DNA of 5,972 nucleotides from positions 1-5,972 of the forward strand of contig WTJQ01000007.1 of assembly GCA_011524785.1 (NCBI GenBank), written 5' to 3'. Under the pieces are notes generated by a model. It was not told the origin of the DNA. It saw only the letters and a list, made by a program, of their open reading frames with translations, and did no database searches. Positions 1 through 5,880 of this stretch are shown here, in pieces. The stretch is from Planctomycetota bacterium. GTDB lineage: Bacteria; Planctomycetota; UBA1135; GCA-002686595. The translations under genes and the position numbers were made by a program. Each line of letters begins with the position of its first letter. Positions within the stretch are counted from its first letter, which is position 1.

Positions 1-73
1 GGGTGCGAGGGGCCGCGTCCTGGGGCACGGCTCCTGCCAGGGCCACCAGGGAGGGAACGAGGAGGGGCAGCAT
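1..73 (-). CDS. N-terminus of a probably exported protein, cut by the left edge
   Basis: On the minus strand an ATG at 73-71 opens a frame that stays open to the left edge, giving 24 codons. The peptide starts MLPLLVPSLVALAGAV and continues PQDAAPRT, which looks like a short signal peptide: a hydrophobic Leu/Val/Ala core with small residues (A-G-A) before a polar, Pro-rich start of the mature protein. No positively charged n-region is visible, which is weak for a Sec signal. The start lies only 11 bases after the stop of the amidohydrolase on the same strand, so the two are probably co-transcribed. No clear Shine-Dalgarno sequence precedes the ATG. The function cannot be told from this fragment. 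A secreted or periplasmic enzyme of the same sugar pathway is a guess. Confidence 0.6.
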   Translation of the reverse strand, partial: MLPLLVPSLVALAGAVPQDAAPRT

Positions 74-84
74 GGGGCGGAGGG

Positions 85-921
85 TCAGGAGTTGTGCTTG
101 AGGTACACGCGGGCCGCGCACTCCCCGAAGAGCGAGGCGCGCTCGTCCTCCGACAGCCTCGCTCCCCAGTCGGCCACCACGGCGTGAACCGCCTGATAAG
201 GGGCGGCGAGGGTGCACACCGGCCAGTCGGAGCCGAACATCAGGCGATCGGGGCCGAAGGCCTCGAGCGCGGCGTCCATGGTGGGCACCAGGTCGTCGGG
301 GCGCCAGCGGGCCCAGTCCGCCTCGGTGACCATGCCGCTGACCTTGCAGCAGACGTGCTCTCGCTCGGCGAGCCGACGCAGGTCCGCTCGCCAGGGCTCC
401 AGCTCGCCCTTCGCGATGGGGGGCTTCGCCAGGTGATCGAGGACGAACGGCTGCTCGGGGAAGGCGTCGACCAGCTGGACCGCGTTCGGGAGGTGCCGGG
501 GGAACACGAGGACGTCGTAGACGAGACCACGGCCGGCCATGGCGCCGATGCCCCGCTGGAAGTCGGGCCGAAGCATGAAGCCGTCGTCGGGCTCGTCCTG
601 GAGGACGTGGCGGATGCCGACGAGGTGAGGGTCCGCGCCGAGCTCGTCGAGCTGGGCCGTGACCTCCTCGGAGCACAGGTCCACCCAGCCCACGACGCCG
701 CGCAGGAAGGGATGCTCGCGCGCCATCGACAGCATCCAGCGCGTCTCCTCGAGGTCCTGCCGCGCCTGGACCGTGATCGCGCCGTCCAGCGTGGCGGCCT
801 CGAGCTCGGGGGCCAGGTGCTCGGGACCGAAGTCTCGCGCCAGCACCTCCATCCCCTCTCCGATCCAGCCGTACTGCTCGGGGCTATAGCTCCAGAAGTG
901 CTGGTGTGCGTCGATCCTCAT
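85..921 (-). CDS. Amidohydrolase-2 family sugar lactonase (L-fuconolactonase / L-rhamnonolactonase-like)
   Basis: This 278-residue protein has the hallmarks of the COG3618 / amidohydrolase-2 family, TIM-barrel hydrolases that include L-fucono-lactonase, L-rhamnono-lactonase and 2-pyrone-4,6-dicarboxylate lactonase. Visible motifs are the N-terminal metal-binding HxH (MRIDAHQHFW, H6 and H8), GVVGWVDL at 75-82, GIRH at 102-105, LDHLAKPP at 161-168, CKVSG at 192-196 and the terminal FGSDWPVC at 229-236 with the expected catalytic Asp232. The length is usual for the family. No signal peptide is present, so it should act in the cytoplasm, opening a sugar lactone to the aldonic acid after sugar dehydrogenase action. 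The start at 921 is chosen because MRIDAHQHFW is the usual N-terminus. An upstream ATG at 1077 would add 52 low-complexity Arg/Gly residues and run into the divergent gene. It is transcribed away from the transporter operon and is followed at once by an exported-protein gene. The family is confident; the exact lactone is not. Confidence 0.88.
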   Translation of the reverse strand: MRIDAHQHFWSYSPEQYGWIGEGMEVLARDFGPEHLAPELEAATLDGAITVQARQDLEETRWMLSMAREHPFLRGVVGWVDLCSEEVTAQLDELGADPHLVGIRHVLQDEPDDGFMLRPDFQRGIGAMAGRGLVYDVLVFPRHLPNAVQLVDAFPEQPFVLDHLAKPPIAKGELEPWRADLRRLAEREHVCCKVSGMVTEADWARWRPDDLVPTMDAALEAFGPDRLMFGSDWPVCTLAAPYQAVHAVVADWGARLSEDERASLFGECAARVYLKHNS

Positions 922-938
922 GGCGCGACGGTAGCGAG

Positions 939-968
939 TTGACAGCGCGCGCGGGGGCCGTGGATGAT
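939..968 (+). promoter_or_regulatory. Candidate sigma-70-type promoter for the transporter-sulfatase operon
   Basis: The 74-base divergent gap contains a perfect TTGACA at 939-944 and GATGAT at 963-968 (four of six matches to TATAAT), separated by 18 bases. It lies in the least GC-rich part of the gap. Transcription would begin near 975, giving a leader of about 20 bases before the ATG at 996. No Shine-Dalgarno sequence precedes that ATG. I saw no convincing promoter for the leftward gene and no clear operator palindrome. A perfect -35 hexamer is rare by chance in DNA this rich in GC, but the -10 is imperfect. Confidence 0.4.
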
Positions 969-995
969 CGCGCCGCGCCCTCGGCGCTCCCCCCC

Positions 996-1976
996 ATGAC
1001 CCTCCCCAGTCGCCGCGTAGCCCTCGCCCTGACCCTCGCGACCCTCGCCGCCTGTGGAGGTGGGGACGCCGGCTCATCCGGCGCGCGGCGCCTGGCCGTC
1101 ATCCCCAAGGGCACCAGCCACGAGTTCTGGAAGGCGGTCCATGCCGGCAGCGTCCGGGCCGGCGACGACGTGGGCGTCGAGATCCAGTGGGTCGGTCCGC
1201 AGCCCGAGGGCGACCGCGAGGCCCAGATCGGCGTGGTGGAGACGATGATCACGCGCGGCGTGGACGGCATCGTCCTCATGCCCGTGGACGGCACCGCGCT
1301 CGCTCGCGTGGCCCAGGAGGCCGCGGACGCCGGGATCCCGGTCGTCATCGCGGACTCGGGCCTCGACTGGGACGGCAAGGTCAGCTTCGTCGCCACCGAC
1401 AACCGCGAGGCGGGCCGCATCGCCGGCCGCCGGCTGCGTGAGCTCATGGGCGGCGAGGGGAAGGCCCTGATGATGCGCTACGTGGAGGGCTCGGAGAGCA
1501 CCAACCAGCGCGAGGACGGCTTCCTCGAGGGCATGGGGGAGAAGAGCGGCGTCGAGCTGCTCTCCACCAACCAGTACGCGGGCAACACCAAGGAGGGGGC
1601 TCAGGCCGTGGCCGAGAACCTCCTCACCGCCCACCCCGACGTGACCGGCATCTTCTGCTCCAACGAGTCCGCCACCCACGGGATGCTGCGCGCGCTCGAG
1701 GCCGCGGGCCTCGCGGGCAAGGTGCGCTTCGTGGGCTTCGACTCGAGCGGCACCCTGCTCGAGGGCCTGCGCGCCGGCCACATCGACGCGCTCGTCCTCC
1801 AGGACCCCGTGCACATGGGGGACACGGCGGTCCGGACCCTCGTGGATCACCTCGACGGCAAGACGATCGAGGCCCGCGTGGACACGGGCGTCACCGTCGC
1901 GACCGGCGCGAACCTGGACAGCCCCGAGATCGCGGGGCTGCTGGAGCCCGACCTCTCCATCCTGGACGGTCGGTGA
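996..1976 (+). CDS. Sugar ABC transporter substrate-binding lipoprotein (RbsB-like, periplasmic-binding-protein-4 type)
   Basis: This 326-residue protein binds a sugar outside the inner membrane and delivers it to the permease. Residues 1-20 form a lipoprotein signal: Arg6-Arg7, a hydrophobic stretch, then the lipobox LAAC with Cys20 as the lipidated residue, followed by a Gly/Ser linker. The mature fold follows the RbsB pattern: a first beta strand (RRLAVIPKG, 31-39), FW at 44-45 at the usual aromatic ligand site, GVDGIVLMPVDG (88-99), IPVVIAD (114-120), TDNREAG (134-140), TNQREDGF (169-176), SNES (222-225), VGFDSS (246-251) and LVLQDPVHMG (266-275). By comparison with RbsB, D120, R172, N223, D249 and Q269 sit where sugar contacts are expected. 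The usual Arg after the Asp is Ser121, so the ligand is probably not ribose. The start at 996 is fixed by the signal peptide; an in-frame upstream start at 906 would bury it. The stop overlaps the start of the next gene as GTGA. Confidence 0.9.
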   Translation: MTLPSRRVALALTLATLAACGGGDAGSSGARRLAVIPKGTSHEFWKAVHAGSVRAGDDVGVEIQWVGPQPEGDREAQIGVVETMITRGVDGIVLMPVDGTALARVAQEAADAGIPVVIADSGLDWDGKVSFVATDNREAGRIAGRRLRELMGGEGKALMMRYVEGSESTNQREDGFLEGMGEKSGVELLSTNQYAGNTKEGAQAVAENLLTAHPDVTGIFCSNESATHGMLRALEAAGLAGKVRFVGFDSSGTLLEGLRAGHIDALVLQDPVHMGDTAVRTLVDHLDGKTIEARVDTGVTVATGANLDSPEIAGLLEPDLSILDGR

Positions 1977-3502
1977 GCGGCAGGGCGGAGCACCCGCCGA
2001 CCGCCGCGCCCGAGCCTCGGCTCCTCATGCGCGGGGTCGTGAAGGCGTTCGGGCCGGTGCAGGCCCTGGGCGGCGTGGACCTCGAGGTGCGCGCCGGTGA
2101 GGTCCATGCACTGCTCGGGGAGAACGGCGCGGGCAAGAGCACCCTGATGAAGGTGCTGTCCGGGGCCTATCGGCCCGACGGCGGCGAGCTGGTCCTGGAG
2201 GGTCGGCCCTATGCACCGCGCGGGCCGCAGGAGGCGCGCGCTCGGGGAGTGGCGATGATCTACCAGGAGCTCGCCCTCGCCCTCGACCTCACCGTCGAGG
2301 AGAACATCGTGCTGGGTGCTGAGCCCCGCAGCGGCCCCGCGGTGGATCGCGCCGCGAGGCGAGCGCTGGCCGAGCGGGCGCTGGCTCGCCTGGGCGAGGG
2401 GGCACCCGCACCGGACGCCCGCGTCGCGGAGCTCGGACCGGGTCCGAGGCAGCTCGTCGAGATCGCGCGCGCTCTCGCCTCCGAGGCGCGCGTCATCGTG
2501 TTCGACGAGCCGACCAGCTCCCTCTCGCGGCGGGACGCCGAGCACCTGTTCGCCGTGGTGGAGCGGCTTCGGGACGAGGGCACGAGCGTCATCTGGATCG
2601 GCCACTTCCTCGAGGAGATCCAGCGCGTCGCCGATCGCTGGACCGTCCTGCGGGACGGCAGCACGGTGGGCACGGGGGACGTGGCTGGCACCGATCCTTC
2701 CACCTGGGTCACGCTCATGGCGGGGCGCGCGGTCGAGGAGTTCTTCCCGCCCCGGGAGGCCGCCCCCGGCGAGACGCTGCTCGAGCTCGACGGGCTCGCG
2801 GGCGTGCCCATGCCCGACAGCGCGTCGCTCGCCCTTCGTCGGGGCGAGATCCTCGGCCTCGCCGGCCTGGTGGGGGCCGGACGCACGGAGCTGCTGCGCG
2901 CGCTCTTCGGACTCGATGCGGTTCGCTCTGGCCGCGTGCGCCTGGGAGGGGCCGACCTTGGCACGGGGACCCCGGCGCAGCGCATCGATCAGGGCTTCGG
3001 CCTCGCGAGCGAGGACCGCAAGGCCGAGGGACTCGCCCTGGAGCGCTCGATCGCCTTCAATCTCACGCTCTCGCGCCCGGTCGCTGCGCGCGGCGTCCTG
3101 CGGCCGGCCGAGGAGCGCGGTGCCGTCGAGCGCTGGATCGCCTCCCTGGGCGTGCGCTGTCGCGACGGAGCCCAGTCCATCGGCGAGCTGTCGGGGGGCA
3201 ACCAGCAGAAGGTCGCTCTGGCGCGGCTGCTGCACCAGGACGCGGACGTGCTGCTGCTCGACGAGCCGACGCGCGGGGTCGACGTGGGGGCGAAGGTCGA
3301 GATCTATCGGCTCCTCGGCGAGCTCGCTGCCCAGGGCAAGGCGCTCCTGGTCGTCAGCTCCTACTTCCCCGAGCTGCTCGGCATCTGCGACCGCATCGCC
3401 GTGATGCACCGTGGTCGGCTCGGCGCCGCGCGCCCCGCCTCCGAGTGGACTGAGACCACCCTCCTCGACGCCGCCGCGCGCGGGGAAGGAGACGCCGCAT
3501 GA
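1973..3502 (+). CDS. Sugar ABC transporter ATP-binding protein with two ABC domains (RbsA/MglA type)
   Basis: This 509-residue cytoplasmic ATPase has the tandem ABC layout of the RbsA/MglA/XylG family and powers import through the adjacent permease. Domain 1: Walker A GENGAGKST (49-57), Q-loop Gln98, a degenerate signature LGPGP (154-158) where the family usually has LSxGQ, Walker B VIVFDEP (174-180) and His211. Domain 2: a variant Walker A GLVGAGRTE (298-306) with Arg for the usual Lys, a canonical signature LSGGNQQ (406-412), Walker B VLLLDEP (426-432), and Ser463 in place of the switch His. Degenerate second-domain sites are normal for this family; the altered first-domain signature is less so. 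The GTG start at 1973 overlaps the upstream stop by three bases. No strong ribosome site is visible, so translation probably relies on coupling. The stop overlaps the permease start as ATGA. The transported sugar cannot be read from the ATPase. Confidence 0.95.
   Translation: MSGRAEHPPTAAPEPRLLMRGVVKAFGPVQALGGVDLEVRAGEVHALLGENGAGKSTLMKVLSGAYRPDGGELVLEGRPYAPRGPQEARARGVAMIYQELALALDLTVEENIVLGAEPRSGPAVDRAARRALAERALARLGEGAPAPDARVAELGPGPRQLVEIARALASEARVIVFDEPTSSLSRRDAEHLFAVVERLRDEGTSVIWIGHFLEEIQRVADRWTVLRDGSTVGTGDVAGTDPSTWVTLMAGRAVEEFFPPREAAPGETLLELDGLAGVPMPDSASLALRRGEILGLAGLVGAGRTELLRALFGLDAVRSGRVRLGGADLGTGTPAQRIDQGFGLASEDRKAEGLALERSIAFNLTLSRPVAARGVLRPAEERGAVERWIASLGVRCRDGAQSIGELSGGNQQKVALARLLHQDADVLLLDEPTRGVDVGAKVEIYRLLGELAAQGKALLVVSSYFPELLGICDRIAVMHRGRLGAARPASEWTETTLLDAAARGEGDAA
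3486..3491 (+). promoter_or_regulatory. Strong ribosome binding site of the permease gene
   Basis: AAGGAG lies 7 bases before the permease ATG at 3499, inside the last codons of the ATPase gene. It is the only strong Shine-Dalgarno match ahead of any start in this operon, so it fixes the permease start. It may allow fresh initiation at the permease in addition to coupling through the ATGA overlap. Confidence 0.75.
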
Positions 3503-4437
3503 ATCGTGACCTCACGCGCCGCCTGCTGGCGGCCGGCCCCGTCCTGGGCCTGCTCCTGGTCGGGCTCGCCTTTGGGCTGGCCGAGCCCGCCTTCGCCAGC
3601 CAGCGCAACCTCGTCACCATCGCGGTGCAGACCGTGATCACGGCGATCGCGGCCCTCGGCATGACCTTCGTCATCGCCTCGGGGGGCATCGACCTGTCGG
3701 TGGGCTCGGTGATCGCGCTCGCGGGCACCACGGTGGCCGCGCTGCTCCAGCAGGGCCACGGCGCGGCGGTCGCGACCCTGGGCGGTCTCGCGGCCGGGAC
3801 CGCGGCTGGCCTCGTCAACGGCGCGCTCGTCACCCGCCTCTCCCTGGCTCCCTTCGTGGTGACGCTCGGGACCATGGGCGCCGCGCGTGGGGTGGCCAAG
3901 TGGATCAGTGGCGAGACGACCATCGAGCCGCCGCGCGAGGCGGTCGAGCCGCTCGCGGACCTCCTCGTGAAGGAGTGGACCGCGCCCGGCCTCCTGCTGG
4001 GCTTGGCCCTCTCCCTCGCGGCGGCCTTCCTGCTGAAGCGCACGGTCTTCGGCGTGCACACCCTGGCCGTGGGCTCGAGCGAGGCGACCGCGCGCCTGTG
4101 CGGGGTGCCGGTCGAGCGCACGAAGCTGCTGGTCTACGGGCTGGGGGGCCTGACCGCCGGGCTGGCGGGCGCTCTGCAGATGGGGCGCGTCGGCGTGGGG
4201 GACCCCACGGCGTCACTCGGCGCCGAGCTCGACGTCATCGCGGCCGTGGTGCTCGGGGGCGCCAGCCTCGCCGGGGGCTCGGGGTCCATCAGTGGCACCC
4301 TCGTGGGGGCGCTCCTCATGAGCACCCTCGCCAATGGCTGCAACCTGCGGGGCTGGCCCCCGTTCGTGCAGGAGATCCTCACGGGGGTGATCATCGTCGC
4401 CGCCGTCACCCTCGACCGCTTCCGCCGTGCGAACTGA
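3499..4437 (+). CDS. Sugar ABC transporter permease (RbsC-like, BPD_transp_2 family)
   Basis: This 312-residue inner-membrane protein forms the channel of the sugar importer, probably as a homodimer because only one permease gene is present. The length matches RbsC-type permeases (about 320 residues). Hydrophobic segments are visible near residues 13-31, 40-62, 71-84, 90-110, 118-133, 163-180, 210-227, 245-258, 265-280 and 290-305. The family motif GGIDLSVGS (62-70) follows the second segment. The conserved cytoplasmic coupling region GVPVERTK (202-209) and the stretch ELDVIAAVVLGGASLAGG (243-260) are both present, as is the glycine-rich GTLVGALL motif (266-273). It starts within the ATPase stop (ATGA) behind a strong ribosome site, and its last 11 bases overlap the sulfatase start. 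Fold and role are clear; substrate is not. Confidence 0.93.
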   Translation: MNRDLTRRLLAAGPVLGLLLVGLAFGLAEPAFASQRNLVTIAVQTVITAIAALGMTFVIASGGIDLSVGSVIALAGTTVAALLQQGHGAAVATLGGLAAGTAAGLVNGALVTRLSLAPFVVTLGTMGAARGVAKWISGETTIEPPREAVEPLADLLVKEWTAPGLLLGLALSLAAAFLLKRTVFGVHTLAVGSSEATARLCGVPVERTKLLVYGLGGLTAGLAGALQMGRVGVGDPTASLGAELDVIAAVVLGGASLAGGSGSISGTLVGALLMSTLANGCNLRGWPPFVQEILTGVIIVAAVTLDRFRRAN

Positions 4438-5782
4438 GACCAAGGTCCTTCTCCTCCTCCTCGCGACCGGCTGCGTGGCGCCGGACACCTCGCCCGGCGC
4501 CTCCTCGGAAGCCGAGGAGCGTCTGCCGAACGTGGTCGTCCTCTTCTCGGATGACGCGGGCTACGGCGACTTCGGTTTCCAGGCCTTCACCGAGCCCGAC
4601 GTCGAGGGCCTCACGCCCTCCCTCGACCGGCTGGCCGCGGAGGGGCTCGTGCTCGCCGACTTCCACACCAGCGCGAGCGTCTGCTCGCCGTCGCGCGCGG
4701 GGCTGCTGACGGGCCGCCACCAGCAGGAGTTCGGCCACGAGATGAACCTGCCCATCGGGAGCAAGGCGAGCGGCATCGCAGCCGCCGGCCGCTCCCTCGC
4801 CGACCGCATGCGGGCTGCGGGGCTGGCCACCGGCTACGTGGGGAAGTGGCACCTCGGCTACCGCGAGGAGGACCATCCCAACCGGGTCGGCTGGGACTGG
4901 TTCCACGGCTGCCTGCAGGGGTCGCGCTCCTACTACGCCTACGACGAGCCCACGGACCTGCGCGTGATCCAGGAGAACGGCGTTCCGACGCCGGAGGAGG
5001 GCTATCTCACCGATCGCCTCGGGGACGCCGCGGTGCGGTTCATGGAGGACCATCGGGACGAGCCCTTCTTCCTGTTCGTCTCCTTCACGGCACCCCACGG
5101 CCCGCTCGAGCCGCGGCCTGGCGACCTGGAGCGGCCCGAGCTCGCGCGCCTCGAGCCCGCCAAGCGCCGGAAGCACGCCGCGCTCGTCGCGGCCCTGGAC
5201 GACAACGTGGGCAAGGTCGTGCAGGCCCTCGAGCGGCTCGGCCTCGAGGACGACACCCTGGTCGTGTTCACCAACGACAACGGCGGGCAGACCCAGGGCG
5301 GCGCGCGGAACGGACGGCTTCGCGGCCGCAAGGGCATGCTCACCGAGGGGGGGATCCGCGTCCCGGCGGCCCTGCGCTGGCCCGGTCGCGTGGAGGCTGG
5401 GGGCGTGTCCGACGTCCCGAGCACGACCCTCGACCTGGCGCGCACCCTGCTCAGCGCGGTGGGCTCGTCCGAGGTGGACGATCCCGCCCTCGACGGCCGG
5501 GACCTCCTCGACCACTGGACGCGCGGCGCCGCCGTGCCCGACGCACCGCTCTTCTGGCGGCAGCGCGGCGCGCGCGGGCAGCGCGCCGTGCGGCTCGGGC
5601 CGTGGAAGCTCCTGCACGAGGACCCGGATGCCGCGCCCCAGCTGTTCGACCTGCGCAGCGACCTCGGCGAGGAGCAGGACCTCGCTGCAGAGCACCCCGA
5701 CCGGGTCGCCGAGCTCACCCAGCTGCTGGACGACTGGGAGACCGGCCTCGTGCAGCCGCTGTTCGGAAGCGTCGCGAAGTAG
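4427..5782 (+). CDS. Type I (formylglycine-dependent) sulfatase, predicted lipoprotein
   Basis: This 451-residue enzyme should hydrolyse sulfate esters, most likely on a carbohydrate. It contains the sulfatase signature CSPSRAGLLTG (86-96), whose Cys86 is the residue converted to formylglycine, with Arg90. Other expected active-site elements are SDDAGYGD (41-48; D42 and D43 metal ligands), GKWHLG (139-144; K140, H142), TAPHGP (221-226; H224), TNDNGG (282-287; D284, N285) and RKG (301-303; K302). The C-terminal subdomain ends with the usual WKLL...LFDLRSDLGEEQDLA region (393-420). The GTG start at 4427 is required because it begins a short lipoprotein signal, MRTETK-VLLLLLATGC, with Cys16 as likely lipid site; Ala at -3 makes the lipobox imperfect. 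No ribosome site is visible and the start overlaps the permease by 11 bases, implying coupled translation. Automatic pipelines may call it arylsulfatase or N-acetylgalactosamine-6-sulfatase; the sequence does not support choosing a substrate. It needs a formylglycine-generating enzyme, not found in this window. Confidence 0.93.
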   Translation: MRTETKVLLLLLATGCVAPDTSPGASSEAEERLPNVVVLFSDDAGYGDFGFQAFTEPDVEGLTPSLDRLAAEGLVLADFHTSASVCSPSRAGLLTGRHQQEFGHEMNLPIGSKASGIAAAGRSLADRMRAAGLATGYVGKWHLGYREEDHPNRVGWDWFHGCLQGSRSYYAYDEPTDLRVIQENGVPTPEEGYLTDRLGDAAVRFMEDHRDEPFFLFVSFTAPHGPLEPRPGDLERPELARLEPAKRRKHAALVAALDDNVGKVVQALERLGLEDDTLVVFTNDNGGQTQGGARNGRLRGRKGMLTEGGIRVPAALRWPGRVEAGGVSDVPSTTLDLARTLLSAVGSSEVDDPALDGRDLLDHWTRGAAVPDAPLFWRQRGARGQRAVRLGPWKLLHEDPDAAPQLFDLRSDLGEEQDLAAEHPDRVAELTQLLDDWETGLVQPLFGSVAK

Positions 5783-5818
5783 GGCGATCGCGAGGCTGGG
5801 CCTCTGCAGCGTCCCTGA

Positions 5819-5844
5819 AGGCCTGTTTCAGCAGGCCTGTTTCC
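5819..5844 (+). terminator. Candidate intrinsic terminator hairpin after the sulfatase
   Basis: AGGCCTG (5819-5825) and CAGGCCT (5832-5838) form a perfect 7-base stem around the 6-base loop TTTCAG, followed by GTTTCC. The T-run has only three bases, so as a Rho-independent terminator it is weak on the plus strand, and no T-run follows it on the minus strand. Position, 37 bases after the sulfatase stop and before the stop of a converging gene, supports a role in ending the operon transcript. Because AGGCCT is itself a palindrome, the same bases also read as an 11-base direct repeat (AGGCCTGTTTC) with a 14-base period. Confidence 0.45.
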
Positions 5845-5880
5845 GTACGGCTGTTCGAATCCGGTGAGCTCAGCAGCGAC

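Noticed and set aside
94..942. A 282-codon plus-strand open frame opposite the lactonase
   Set aside because: No family motif, and the minus-strand frame has the full amidohydrolase motif set. It is a shadow of GC-rich coding.
906..995. A binding-protein start at 906
   Set aside because: It would put 30 charged residues ahead of the lipoprotein signal and overlap the lactonase start.
922..1077. A longer lactonase starting at 1077 on the minus strand
   Set aside because: The extra 52 residues are Arg/Gly/Pro-rich and would cover the divergent gap and the signal peptide of the binding protein; MRIDAHQHFW at 921 is the typical family N-terminus.
1847..3409. A 520-codon open frame on the minus strand opposite the ATPase
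   Set aside because: It mirrors the ATPase codons in GC-rich DNA, is rich in His, Arg, Ala, Gly and Pro, shows no domain motif, and overlaps a gene with complete ABC motifs.
4406..5695. A 429-codon open frame on the minus strand opposite the sulfatase
   Set aside because: Low-complexity Ala/Gly/Arg/Val translation without motifs; the plus-strand sulfatase has all its active-site residues.
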